Positions 9,145-18,326 of a stretch of DNA of 64,000 bases are shown here, piece after piece. A program made the translations under genes and the position numbers. Each line of letters starts with the position of its first letter. Position 1 is the first letter of the stretch. Origin of the DNA: Nostoc sp. NMS7 (lineage in GTDB: Bacteria > Cyanobacteriota > Cyanobacteriia > Cyanobacteriales > Nostocaceae); NCBI RefSeq assembly GCF_017115085.1, contig NZ_JABXKJ010000237.1, forward strand, positions 62,001 to 126,000, written 5' to 3'. The notes under the pieces were generated by a model. That model worked only from the letters and a program-made list of their open reading frames with translations. It was not told the DNA's origin and did no database searches.

Positions 9145-9240
9145 ATGAATTTGTCTTCGATAGTCTGCAAATCGGCTTGGGGTATGGCTTTCCACTGCTC
9201 CAGCGTTGCCCAACGAATGATGAGGATAAAAAACTCCACC
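9145..9240 (-). pseudogene. Possible remnant of a small monooxygenase-like protein
   Basis: Reading the minus strand from about 9240, a frame gives EFFILIIRWATLEQWKAIPQ and continues through ADLQTIEDKFI to a TAA, after which coding-like residues (LLGESYPILESAEYQV) go on. No start codon is available; upstream the frame runs into repeat DNA. The RWATLEQW pattern is reminiscent of antibiotic-biosynthesis-monooxygenase proteins, but this is weak. It may have belonged to the same gene as the ORF at 9336-9599, split by inserted repeat DNA. Confidence 0.3.
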
Positions 9241-9335
9241 CACAAGGGGATGGAGTTTTTGGGCATGGGGAATGGGGAATGGGAAGAAGTTACCTGTTTG
9301 CCCCATGCCCTATGCCCCAAGGGTTGGGGCGGTGG

Positions 9336-9599
9336 TCACTGAGCGCGGCTGCTATCCCTCTCCACCCACTCAAGGGAATTGAGTTTCCCGCCGCTTTCAA
9401 TAAATTCTCTATGGTCATTAGGGCTACTCCAAACCTCTTTACCGAGAAATCTAGGAAATTTAACCAGCGCTGTGGGTCTGCGATCGCATTGTATATAACC
9501 AGCCATTTTTGTTTCTCGATTGGGCGATGTTGCCAACTTTACTTTTTGCTTTACCGTCTCTAAATCCAGATCAGGAAAGGCTTGCGTAACTTGACTCAT
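9336..9599 (-). CDS. Small hypothetical protein, possibly truncated
   Basis: An 87-residue frame starting MSQVTQAFPDLDLETVKQKV (ATG at 9599; another Met two codons upstream). The first 65 residues look coding; the last 18 run into a hairpin repeat (9360-9395) and end in low-quality sequence (ERDSSRAQ), so the true C-terminus may have been replaced. No family recognised. Between it and the remnant at 9145-9240 lies G-rich repeat DNA (GGGGAATGGGGAATGGG). Confidence 0.4.
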   Translation of the reverse strand: MSQVTQAFPDLDLETVKQKVKLATSPNRETKMAGYIQCDRRPTALVKFPRFLGKEVWSSPNDHREFIESGGKLNSLEWVERDSSRAQ

Positions 9600-9605
9600 A
9601 TCCAC

Positions 9606-10148
9606 TTATAAGACTTGATATCTGTTAAGAGTAATCTCTTTTTATACCCTATTACATCTGATTGCAACTTAGTATAAGCTATGTAATTGGATTGCTCAAA
9701 AACCTGGTTTAGCTTCACGGAAACTAGATGATTTTCTGTAAGGCGCTGAGGTCTTTATAAGAAATTCACAATACTAAAGAATTTCATACCAAATAAATAT
9801 TGATTTTTTATCAAGAAGAATTCAGCATGAATTAGAGTCCGGCTGATCGATGTAGCTTGCTTAAAATCAGGGGTATAAAAGGGTTTAATACTCACATCTA
9901 TACTAAGGAGTATATAGTCATTTTGTGGTATAAAACCCCACTTTATTTCTTCCTAAATCTGGATTATGACAAATGCATTCTTTGTTAATTTTCCCAGCAA
10001 AATGCGATTTTCCCAAATTGTCTTGACCGTTCAAAATGCCTTATACCAAAATCGCAAATTAAATGATAGAAATGCTAAATGTGAGATCAACACGTTGCAA
10101 CAATGGCTAACAATCGCGTTTTATATGTTATAAAGCTCAGAGAAATTC
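9606..10148. other. Intergenic region, no gene seen
   Basis: About 540 bp, AT-rich, without coding signal, repeats or convincing hairpins. It should contain the promoter of the GTPase/SrfB-like cluster. Confidence 0.6.
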
Positions 10149-12710
10149 ATGTTAGGCGGAAACTACTCTATGGAACCAGATAAACTAAGCCGTTTTAAGG
10201 AGTACGGCGAATTCATCCTCCGAAAGATAGATTCTGTGCCCCAGTTCCCTTCTAAACAAGAAGATTGGGTTCCAGCTAGTCTTGATGACTGTCTCCTGCG
10301 TTTGCGGTCAGCTGCCCAGAAAACCGTAGACTTGGCAACTTCGCCTGTCAAAATTGGGGTGATGGGGGAATTTAGTAGTGGGAAAACCTTACTTTTAGGA
10401 AGTCTAATTGGATATGCAGATGGTTTGCCAGTGAGTGAAAACCCCACTACAGGTAATGTTACCGCCATACATATCATCCCGCAAGAGGAGTTCGCAACGA
10501 CTCAATTAACTAATTTTACGGTGAAGTATCTTTCTCATGAAGGAGTACATGAGTGTCTACGCTTCATGCTAGGGGAAGCAAATAAACGAACAGCAGCAGC
10601 TGGACTTCCTCCTATACCAGTATCGAAACTCAACTCTGGGAAGGATATTATTAGCTGGTGTGAAGAAGCATGGAATAGTAGTAACAATTTGGAGCTACGT
10701 TATTTACTGCGGGAGTTGGTATTATTCCTGCGGGCTTATCAGGCCTATGGGGAAGTTATGTGTGGTGGGCGCTACCAGATTGATGCTATTACCGCACAGG
10801 AGGGGCTACAGCTAGTTGAACAGCCAATGGCAATCCAAACTCTGAAATTTGAGGATTTACCTCCAGCGCATATCAGATTACCGAGTCCACCCCAGAGGCT
10901 ACCAACAAAGTTATTGCAAAACAGTTTCCCACTGATCCGCCGCGTAGATATCGATGTGAAAATATCACGGGAAATTTGGGATTTTACGGGTGCAGCTAAA
11001 TTTATTCTCATTGACTTTCCGGGATTGGGGGCTGCTAATTCGGGAGCTAGGGATACCTTTTTGTCACTGCGGGAATTGGCAGAAGTACAGACGATTTTGG
11101 TATTGCTAAATGGGAAATCTCCCGGTAGCGATCGCGCCAACAAAATCTTTACGATGATGCAGCAGCAGCGACCGGGACAAGACCTGAAAGATTTAATTCT
11201 CGTCGGTGTAGGTCGCTTCGATCAACTACCCCTAGACAGTGAAGGTGGCGAAAGAGAACTTGACCAACTGATTGAAGATAGCCATTTGCAGGAAGAAACA
11301 GTTTTCCAAAAACTCAAAGTTCTGCAAACTACCATTGATGGTGCAGAAGCGTTTACAACCCAAAAAGACCGCATCGTTTTACTGTCGCCACTGTTGGGAT
11401 TGGTTGAATTAGCAAAACGTTCTACTACAGTGAAAGCAGGTTCACCAGAGTTTTTAGCTAACTTAGACTATCCTGATTATTTAGATCGGTCTAAACGGCT
11501 GCAAGAGAAATGGGAGCTATTAAGTGAACAGCTGTTAAAATCTGATCCCCGCAGCAATTTGGGCAGACAGCTAGGTTACTTTGGTCAAGATGGAGGTCTT
11601 GGTAAGCTGCGGGAATTGATTCAAACCCACGTTGCTACTCATGGTTTGAAACAACTCTATGAAGATACTAAAAGAGCAGCTGATGTGGTGAGTCAGCAAC
11701 AAGATCATTTGAAAGACATCATAGATGAAATTCACGAGCAAGGCATCCCTACAGGAGACAGTCCCGCTTTTATCGAATTGCGTTTTGTGGTGGAAAGCTT
11801 GGATAAAATCTACAGGAATTTCCAAAAAGATATCGGGAAAGAACCACTCAAAGACCGACGCGGTGTTGTCGTCAGCGATGTAGTGAAAGACGAACTGACA
11901 TTTAGAATCCTCAATTGGAATCAGTGGACTTTACTCTTCAACAAAGCTAACAATGGAGCGATCGCTCTGGCAGAATCTAAAGGTGCAGCTGGGAAATTAT
12001 TTGACCGAGGAAACCGCGTAAATAGTTCCCTGCCGACTAAGAGCGATGATTTTTATCCAGTATTTGAGAAAACCGTTAAAGAATTAGAAGATTTTGCCCG
12101 CGATCGCATCCATCAAGCAGTGGTAGATTTATTAAACCAATTATCAAATCATGTAGCCCCAGAACGCGAACAATTACAAGCATTTTTTCATCCAGAAATG
12201 GAGCAAGAAATCGAAGATAAATTTGGTTTTGAAGATGCTGATCTATTTTACAAATTATTACTAGGATGCGATCCTAACGAATGGAAAGAAGCAATCATCT
12301 CCGAAATTAGTAGTAAAGACAAAACCGTTGCACCCGAAATCATCTTTCCTTTAGCGCGTCAGGACGATAAACACAATGTTGGTCAAATCTTTGATTGGGC
12401 ACCAGAGAAAAGCCAAGGTTTACCCAGATCCAGCAATCACCAACTTTTAGTTCTGCGACTACGAGATGAAATCACTGCTAGCGCCAGCCTGCATCTTGTG
12501 CAGTATGTTAGCGAAGTTAATCAGCAAATTAATTCAGAATTAGCAGGTATTTTGGATCAAATTATTCCGAGTTTGCAAAACATTTCAAAAAAAGAAACTT
12601 TGCTGAGATATTTGGCGGCTGGGGAATTGCCATCTGAGATACCAATTCCAACTTGGTTGCAGATTCTTTCAGAAATTGCCGCGATTTCTGACTCAGATGA
12701 TTTGAGATAA
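10149..12710 (+). CDS. Dynamin-like large GTPase
   Basis: 853 residues. The GTPase domain has a G1 P-loop GEFSSGKT (73-80), a G3 DFPGLG (289-294) and a G4-like VGRFDQL (356-360 region). The P-loop GEFSSGKT is characteristic of bacterial dynamin-like proteins. The rest (about 400-853) is predicted mostly helical with charged heptad-like stretches, as in dynamin stalks; there is no membrane segment. It would hydrolyse GTP and may remodel membranes or complexes. It heads a cluster with an Hsp70-like SrfB-type protein and an unknown helical protein, a pairing that recalls the srfB/srfC arrangement of enterobacteria. An internal ATG at 10170 (MEPDKLSRF), preceded by GGCGGA, may be the true start. 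GTPase call strong; biological role unknown. Confidence 0.8.
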   Translation: MLGGNYSMEPDKLSRFKEYGEFILRKIDSVPQFPSKQEDWVPASLDDCLLRLRSAAQKTVDLATSPVKIGVMGEFSSGKTLLLGSLIGYADGLPVSENPTTGNVTAIHIIPQEEFATTQLTNFTVKYLSHEGVHECLRFMLGEANKRTAAAGLPPIPVSKLNSGKDIISWCEEAWNSSNNLELRYLLRELVLFLRAYQAYGEVMCGGRYQIDAITAQEGLQLVEQPMAIQTLKFEDLPPAHIRLPSPPQRLPTKLLQNSFPLIRRVDIDVKISREIWDFTGAAKFILIDFPGLGAANSGARDTFLSLRELAEVQTILVLLNGKSPGSDRANKIFTMMQQQRPGQDLKDLILVGVGRFDQLPLDSEGGERELDQLIEDSHLQEETVFQKLKVLQTTIDGAEAFTTQKDRIVLLSPLLGLVELAKRSTTVKAGSPEFLANLDYPDYLDRSKRLQEKWELLSEQLLKSDPRSNLGRQLGYFGQDGGLGKLRELIQTHVATHGLKQLYEDTKRAADVVSQQQDHLKDIIDEIHEQGIPTGDSPAFIELRFVVESLDKIYRNFQKDIGKEPLKDRRGVVVSDVVKDELTFRILNWNQWTLLFNKANNGAIALAESKGAAGKLFDRGNRVNSSLPTKSDDFYPVFEKTVKELEDFARDRIHQAVVDLLNQLSNHVAPEREQLQAFFHPEMEQEIEDKFGFEDADLFYKLLLGCDPNEWKEAIISEISSKDKTVAPEIIFPLARQDDKHNVGQIFDWAPEKSQGLPRSSNHQLLVLRLRDEITASASLHLVQYVSEVNQQINSELAGILDQIIPSLQNISKKETLLRYLAAGELPSEIPIPTWLQILSEIAAISDSDDLR

Positions 12711-13062
12711 GCTAACTCAGAAAAATTTAATTGAGCGAGTGCAACAAGAACAGATAACTGTCTTAGCTAAAAAGGAGATAATAGATGTAATCACAACGAT
12801 GCCTACGGGGGGCTACGCCTACGCTGTTTATAAATTTGCCAACTTAAGTCGTGAAGAGGTAGAGGCTATGTTAGGAGTTAAGTTAGAAGAAACTAGGGTT
12901 TATCAAGAAGCTAAACAAGAAGGACGAGAAGAACTAAAACTTGAACTTGTACCTCAGTTCTTAGCTCTTAGTATGTCGATGGAAGACGTTGGCCAATTAC
13001 TTAATTTAACCATTAAACAAGTAAGACTTGCAACTGAACAAGAATCTTCAACATCAACTTAG
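12706..13062 (+). pseudogene. C-terminal fragment of Rpn/PD-(D/E)XK-type transposase-nuclease
   Basis: Open frame ending at 13062; a GTG at 12739 gives 107 residues. The stretch VYKFANLSREEVEAMLGVKLEETRVYQEAKQEGREE is the C-terminal part common to cyanobacterial Rpn-family recombination-promoting nuclease/DUF2887-like proteins, which normally have about 200 more N-terminal residues carrying the nuclease domain. The nuclease part is missing, so this is a remnant. An 8-codon in-frame insertion (PTGGYAYA, DNA 12799-12825) interrupts the expected ITT-MVYKF junction and matches a dispersed repeat. It lies inside the GTPase/SrfB-like cluster. Confidence 0.7.
12799..12825 (+). repeat. Small dispersed repeat inserted in a reading frame
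   Basis: GATGCCTACGG...CTACGCCTACGC resembles the repeats at 17971, 49185 and 62085 (GCGATGYCTACGR...GTAGCTAC). Here it adds about 24 nt in frame to the nuclease fragment. It fits the class of 21-27-nt small dispersed repeats described in Nostoc. Confidence 0.6.
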
Positions 13063-13112
13063 TAAGCTGTTGCGCCTTTAATTTGCACTAATATTTTTTC
13101 AACATGGTTGTG

Positions 13113-13133
13113 GGGTGGGCATCTTGCCCACCC
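13113..13133. repeat. Intergenic hairpin repeat (GGGTGGGC/GCCCACCC)
   Basis: GGGTGGGCATCTTGCCCACCC is a perfect 8-bp stem with a 5-nt loop. A near-identical copy is at 55868-55889, and a related inverted form (GGACGGGCGAGATGCCCATCC) lies near 16350. Common non-coding repeat; could act as a bidirectional terminator. Confidence 0.65.
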
Positions 13134-13222
13134 TGATAATACAAGTTGTATAAGTAACAGCTTAACTGCCGCGATCGCCCAAGATAAAAAACCAGTGAAC
13201 AACAGAATCATTTAATACTATA

Positions 13223-16198
13223 ATGAACCCTTTCCAATTGAACAACTATACTGAGCAACAACCAAGTGAGAAACAACAAAAAAGATTTCCGGGATGGTTT
13301 GCTTTAGATTTTGGTACATCGAATTCAACAGTCACACTTTTCGATCCCATTGAAGTCCCGATCGCCGAAATTTTACCCAAAGAACAAGAAATGCGGTTGC
13401 GCGATCGCTTATCACAATGGCTAAGTTCTCCCGCTTCAGTAGCTTTACCAGATGTCAGCGCTGATGATTGGCAAAAGTTTATCGTAGAAATTAGTAAAAA
13501 CCTGGAGATAGAACCAGAAAACTTAAGTGAAGTTTTTGAAAGTGATAATAAAGAGCGATTTTTAGAAGCAATTCGCCAAATTGAACTTTCTTTAGGAAAC
13601 AGCGAGAGGTTCCGCCGTGCTGTCAGCAAAAAACTTTACCAAATCTATCATGAAGTGTTCCGCGTTCCTACCCTAGAGTCACAAAATCTGATCCCAGTTG
13701 TGCTGGATATTGATCGCCGCGATACGGAAATTCCCAGCGAGTCGGAAATTTCGCAGTTAGGGGACTTAAAACTGCGGATGGGTAGGGAAGCTAGAGATAA
13801 CAGAAAAAAAGCGATCGCTCAAGGTACAAGTAGTTCTTTAAAGGAAATTATCAGCAGGTTTCATCATTCACCCAAACGCTATTTTGGTCAGGAGCGATCG
13901 TTTTCAGTTATTTTGGATGGTGAAGAAGAAATAATTACCGCTAATCAGTTAATACAATCTGCTTGGGCGCATTTAATCGAGTTAACTGAAGATTATCGCC
14001 AACGCGCACAACGCAGGTTTTCAGAAGGGAATTTTTTAACAGCAGTTGTCACTTACCCCACCGTCGCCCCACCGGTTGTTCGCAAGGAAGTTAAGGAATT
14101 AGTTGAGCAGTTGGGAATCGACGATGTGCAAACTGCTTATGATGAAGCTGTTTCTGTGGCGATATTCTTTTTGTGGCGAGAATTTGGCGGTAATTTGAAC
14201 ATTGGTATTGAGTCATTCAAAACTCGTTGTCGCCATGCTGGAAACAAATGGTCACAAAATGTTCTCGTTTTGGATATCGGTGGGGGAACCACAGACTTAG
14301 CTTTAATTGAACTGACTTTAGAAGATAAAACCCCTACCTTTGCTGATTATGAAGACCGAGGTTTAGGAGGACGTTACTACAAACTTACTCCCAAACTATT
14401 AGGATCATCCGGTCATTTACAATTAGGCGGTGAGTTAATTACACTGCGAATATTTAGATTATTAAAAGTTGCGATCGCCGACTTTTTATTGACAGCAGTA
14501 GCAACAGGTGATATTGAAAGCGAAAAGCTAGAAGATTTAATTAACTCTGAGTTAAACGAGCGCTTCTTAGAACAAGGTAAATTCAAAACTGGCAGTCTTT
14601 TAAAATGTCTGGACAGAGAGAATCCAGAAGGCGATATTGCTTACAAAGATGCTCTAGATACTGCTGAGAAAGTATTGCCCACCCGTTGGCAACAAGCACC
14701 TCAACGTTTGCAATCCTTTTATCTTCTCTGGGATTATGCAGAAGCAGCTAAACTTAAACTTGGACAAAAGCCACCAACCGAGAATTCTCTATTAACCTTC
14801 ACACTTTCTGAGCAGCAAATTTCTGAACTGCTTACCCAAAGCGCCGTTAAATTGCAAGTAAAAGATCCAAATAGCATCTGCGTCACCCTAGATAACCAGC
14901 AATTTGAACGAGCCGCCGCTTCTGGAATTAAAGAAGCGATCGGTATTGCTAAAGGATTGATGGAAAGTCGTTTGCGTCCCGATGATATCACCAAAGATTC
15001 TTGGAATTCCCAAAAAGTTGATTGGTTAATTTTGTCTGGAAAAACTTGTAATTTAGACATAGTGCAGCGCCAAATCTATCAGGAATTTAGTAAGTCTCCA
15101 TATTTTGTCTGGAATCCAGAACGGATTACCTTTGTGTTGGAATTTACCAAGCTAGCCACCTCCGCAGGTGCTTGCTATGCCGAGAAACTGCGAAGATTAA
15201 GATTCGATCCAGAAGAGTCTAAAAGCTTGCTGCGTAAGGGAGCTAACCAGCTAGAAATTGATGTCAAAAACCTGTTTTATTATTTGCCCTGCAACTTCAA
15301 ACGCAAAACCCAAAGTAACGATTTATTAACTATATTCAAAGCTGGACAAGAACTTTATCAACTTGCACCTGGGGAAACTGTCGCCAAAGTTCGTACTCGC
15401 TGGCAAGGAATGCAATTAACGAACATTATCTACCGTCAAGACTATGAGGATGGAGATTTACGACTATGGGGTAGCTTTGACGGCAAAAACCTGATGAAAA
15501 AACTAGGAATGGAAGAAGTAGAGTTTCTGAAAAAAATCAAAGTCCAGTTTGAGATTGACCAAACCCTCGAATTTAATGTGTTGCTTTGTCAGGGAAATCC
15601 CCATTATTTAATTGATATTGCTGGCATTGATTTAGGAGCGGTAGTTTCAGAAGCATCAGCGTTATTTACTGATGGTAAATTGAACTGGAATATTGCTGTT
15701 GGACGCTTCCATAAAGACTTGAATGATGGTGATATTGCTGTCAATGTTATCGAGTCAGCAACTGTTGATCAACCAGATGCCTATCATCTTGTATTTGAAG
15801 TAGGAAATGATGGTAGTAGAAGATTTCAAAAATTTCACTATTTGCGCGATGGGGTGACGCAACCAGGAACCGGATTAATTAGTAATCCTTTACCTCCCTT
15901 CCCGCAAACTGGCCAGCACACTTTCTATGTTTATCAAACAGACGCCGAAACCAACAGTAAAAAATGGATAAGAATTGGCGCACTCAGCAAACCAGATGTC
16001 ACTACAGATTATCCTTGCCAATATCGTGTGACTCTCGATGATCAAGGCATTCTGCGGATGCACGCTGGTGAAGTCCCTTACTGGACATCAAAAAGTCAAG
16101 AATGCTTGAAGGAAGAGGGATGTGTTTATGTTGCTGAATTAGAGTTGCAGCCCAACGAAGTTGATAAAGAACGTGATCCATTTTGCGGGATACATTAA
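13223..16198 (+). CDS. Hsp70/actin-fold ATPase, SrfB-like
   Basis: 991 residues. The phosphate-1 motif FALDFGTSNSTV (Asp29), phosphate-2 motif VLDIGGGTTDLALIEL (351-366 region) and adenosine-type motif DWLILSGKTCNL (605-610 region) mark an Hsp70/actin-type nucleotide-binding domain. The length and the segment HHSPKRYFGQ match what I recall of the SrfB family (PF07520) better than canonical DnaK, and there is no DnaK-like substrate-binding domain or EEVD tail. The C-terminal 350 residues are beta-rich and unassigned. It follows the dynamin-like GTPase and precedes an unknown helical protein. Likely cytosolic ATPase acting with these partners; the job is unknown. Confidence 0.75.
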   Translation: MNPFQLNNYTEQQPSEKQQKRFPGWFALDFGTSNSTVTLFDPIEVPIAEILPKEQEMRLRDRLSQWLSSPASVALPDVSADDWQKFIVEISKNLEIEPENLSEVFESDNKERFLEAIRQIELSLGNSERFRRAVSKKLYQIYHEVFRVPTLESQNLIPVVLDIDRRDTEIPSESEISQLGDLKLRMGREARDNRKKAIAQGTSSSLKEIISRFHHSPKRYFGQERSFSVILDGEEEIITANQLIQSAWAHLIELTEDYRQRAQRRFSEGNFLTAVVTYPTVAPPVVRKEVKELVEQLGIDDVQTAYDEAVSVAIFFLWREFGGNLNIGIESFKTRCRHAGNKWSQNVLVLDIGGGTTDLALIELTLEDKTPTFADYEDRGLGGRYYKLTPKLLGSSGHLQLGGELITLRIFRLLKVAIADFLLTAVATGDIESEKLEDLINSELNERFLEQGKFKTGSLLKCLDRENPEGDIAYKDALDTAEKVLPTRWQQAPQRLQSFYLLWDYAEAAKLKLGQKPPTENSLLTFTLSEQQISELLTQSAVKLQVKDPNSICVTLDNQQFERAAASGIKEAIGIAKGLMESRLRPDDITKDSWNSQKVDWLILSGKTCNLDIVQRQIYQEFSKSPYFVWNPERITFVLEFTKLATSAGACYAEKLRRLRFDPEESKSLLRKGANQLEIDVKNLFYYLPCNFKRKTQSNDLLTIFKAGQELYQLAPGETVAKVRTRWQGMQLTNIIYRQDYEDGDLRLWGSFDGKNLMKKLGMEEVEFLKKIKVQFEIDQTLEFNVLLCQGNPHYLIDIAGIDLGAVVSEASALFTDGKLNWNIAVGRFHKDLNDGDIAVNVIESATVDQPDAYHLVFEVGNDGSRRFQKFHYLRDGVTQPGTGLISNPLPPFPQTGQHTFYVYQTDAETNSKKWIRIGALSKPDVTTDYPCQYRVTLDDQGILRMHAGEVPYWTSKSQECLKEEGCVYVAELELQPNEVDKERDPFCGIH

Positions 16199-16236
16199 TT
16201 GGGAGCATCTCAATGAGTGTAAAAAACCTTGTAAAA

Positions 16237-16325
16237 CCTCACCCCAACCCTCTCCCCTTCGACAAGCTCAGGGCATCGCTTGGTAAGGAGAGGGAGCAAG
16301 AATTTTGTTTCTCATCTGGTATATC
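16237..16325 (+). repeat. Dispersed intergenic repeat, copy 2 with insertion
   Basis: Same element as 5654-5717 (CTCACCCCAACCCTCTCC ... GGAGAGGGAGCAAGAAT ... TTCTCATCTGGTATAT), here with a central insertion containing CTTCGACAAGCTCAGGGCAT. It separates the SrfB-like gene from the third gene of the cluster. Confidence 0.7.
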
Positions 16326-16448
16326 TGCAAAACTGCCGCTCAGTTCACAGGACGGGCGAGATGCCCATCCTACAAGAAATATTGGGATATTTTATTACTT
16401 GGAAGTCCCTTAACGATCGCATACAGGTAATATTTGGAGGCAATATTC

Positions 16449-17540
16449 ATGCAGCACTTGGGTCAATTATTAGAAATAAAAAACTCGGAGTTAGCCCGGT
16501 TATTGCGCTTTACTCTGTATGGACTAGAGGCTACTTTAAATCAGGCTCGCGCAGAATTTCCACTAGATCCAGGAGCCAAGGTATGCGATGATGTGCTGCA
16601 AGAACTTCATAGCCTGTTACAACCTGCACCCCCACAGCAAAATACTGGTTGGGAAGATGCGTCAGATGATTTAAAACTCAGTCACCTCCGGGAAGCTTTT
16701 AATTCAGATACAGAACTTAGTTATTATCTGGGTAATTCCCAACTACAAAGCCAAACAGACTCAGATTTGTGGAATGAAATTCAACGCAAACTGCTGCGGA
16801 TACCAGAAGATTTGGCTGCATCTTGGCGATCGCGCACCTTGGATATGGCTCAAGAAGTTGGTGCGATCGCAGATCATTCTAATACCTTTCAACTTCCGTT
16901 TATCCGTGATGAAATTATCTACCCCGGTCTTAGTGGTACTATTCAGACTCAGGGATTAAGCTTGTCTCAAAAAGCACTTTTAAATTTTAAAGTTACCCAA
17001 GATAATACATCAGATATATTCGCAGGATTTCTATATTTATATCTAAAATTTATTGAAATTGACCCGGATTTACATCATGCCTTAAAAAGCGTTTTTAGCT
17101 TCGATGTTATCTCTTTACACTCTAAACCAGAACAGCGCCATCAATATATTGAGGCTTTAAGCGATCGCTTCCAACGCACCCAAAAAGCTGACGAAAATAC
17201 TGATGCCCTCTTAATTTTACGTGCCTGGATTGACATGGACGAAGCGATACATTCACTAGTATTTATACCACCTGCTGAACGCTATTCTTGGTGGGGAAAG
17301 CTACAACACGAATCACGACGCATCCTGAAAAAAGTTGCTGATCAGGCAATTAATGCAGGTAATGAAGTGCGAATTCGCCAATTATCAGGGCTTTATGCAG
17401 ATATCTGTGCTTTCTCTAAGGATGACTTACAACTAGACTGTGGTGGTATTCCTGGCGAAGTCTTAACTTGTCTTCGGGTATATGCGCGAATTAATCAGGA
17501 AGAATCTCCAGGTCGTGTAATATTTCGCTCATCACGGTAG
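16449..17540 (+). CDS. Unknown helical protein, third member of GTPase/SrfB-like cluster
   Basis: 363 residues from the ATG at 16449, chosen because a strong GGAGG (16436-16440) lies 8 nt upstream. No family is recognised. The protein is soluble, mostly helical, without signal peptide or membrane segment; it has a Pro/Gln-rich linker (LQPAPPQQNTG) near residue 60 and a conserved-looking RLSGLYADICAF-type C-terminal helix. It is co-oriented with the dynamin-like and SrfB-like genes and may be their regulatory or adaptor partner; by analogy with srfABC it could take the place of the third protein, but no sequence similarity is claimed. Confidence 0.7.
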   Translation: MQHLGQLLEIKNSELARLLRFTLYGLEATLNQARAEFPLDPGAKVCDDVLQELHSLLQPAPPQQNTGWEDASDDLKLSHLREAFNSDTELSYYLGNSQLQSQTDSDLWNEIQRKLLRIPEDLAASWRSRTLDMAQEVGAIADHSNTFQLPFIRDEIIYPGLSGTIQTQGLSLSQKALLNFKVTQDNTSDIFAGFLYLYLKFIEIDPDLHHALKSVFSFDVISLHSKPEQRHQYIEALSDRFQRTQKADENTDALLILRAWIDMDEAIHSLVFIPPAERYSWWGKLQHESRRILKKVADQAINAGNEVRIRQLSGLYADICAFSKDDLQLDCGGIPGEVLTCLRVYARINQEESPGRVIFRSSR

Positions 17541-17642
17541 TTGCTGGCGAGTTTGCTAATTCTTGAGATTATGAGGCAAGGCAGACAATTTTGCTAATCC
17601 CCGCCTTGCCTCATAATCTAATGAAGGTAAAAACGTTTAAAT

Positions 17643-17822
17643 CTAGAGGATGCCCCAGAAGTGTAAAATCCCTTGACCAGAAAAGGCTTCAACTAGAACG
17701 ATAGATAAAAAACCAATCATTGCAAAACGACCGTTCCAGTTTTCGCTCTGAGGAGTGAAGCCCCAGCGCAAAGCATTAGGATCTTCTGGAACCGAAAGCG
17801 TAGTCTTTTTAACGTCTGCCAT
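17643..17822 (-). CDS. hli: High-light-inducible protein (Hli/SCP)
   Basis: A 59-residue protein beginning [20 protein letters not shown]. The chlorophyll-binding CAB/ELIP/HLIP helix is clear: [20 protein letters not shown], with the conserved E...NGRxAMIGF. It ends in GILHFWGIL. Hli proteins insert in the thylakoid with one membrane helix, bind chlorophyll and carotenoid, and protect photosystem assembly under high light. It is encoded alone, on the opposite strand to its neighbours. Confidence 0.95.
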   Translation of the reverse strand: MADVKKTTLSVPEDPNALRWGFTPQSENWNGRFAMIGFLSIVLVEAFSGQGILHFWGIL

Positions 17823-18326
17823 AAATAATACTCCCAGCTTTTATGTTGTAACAGTTATGACTGCCTGTAAAGTAATGTAACAGAATTTTACAAAAATGCA
17901 ACATAAACTCAGGACAAAATTTAGTTAGGGAATATATATTACGGACACGTAGTTTTATATTGGCAGGTTTGCGATGCCTACGGCGGTAAGCTACGCGCCA
18001 ACAGCGAATTACCTATGACTCTACTAGCAGAGACAAATATAGGTAAGACAAACTGCTGTCAGAATTCCACATAGCACAATCACCTCAATAATTCGCAGGG
18101 AAAGATTGTTGTGAATAAGATTATTCATACGCCATAACTAAAATTCCACTCGAGGTTGATAGATGTAGAACGGGGCATAAGAATAATCAATAAACCTCAG
18201 TAGGTTACTTGATAAAATTGTAACCAGTAAGGAGGAAATTAACTCTTGCTTAGTCATTTCCATGCTTTAATAGCCAAAGTTGAGCTAAACTCTGGCATAG
18301 ACAAATATTAAGAAAAGTTTGAAGAC
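17823..18326. other. Intergenic region with one small dispersed repeat
   Basis: About 500 bp upstream of hli and of the restriction-modification pair. It holds the HIP1-associated small repeat at 17971-17999 and otherwise no coding signal. The hli promoter should be in 17823-17930. Confidence 0.6.
17971..17999 (+). repeat. Small dispersed repeat (GCGATGCCTACGG... family)
   Basis: GCGATGCCTACGGCGGTAAG followed by CTACGCGCC. It looks like a palindromic 20-something-nt insert in a HIP1-like GCGAT..CGC site; relatives at 12799, 49185 and 62085. Confidence 0.65.
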
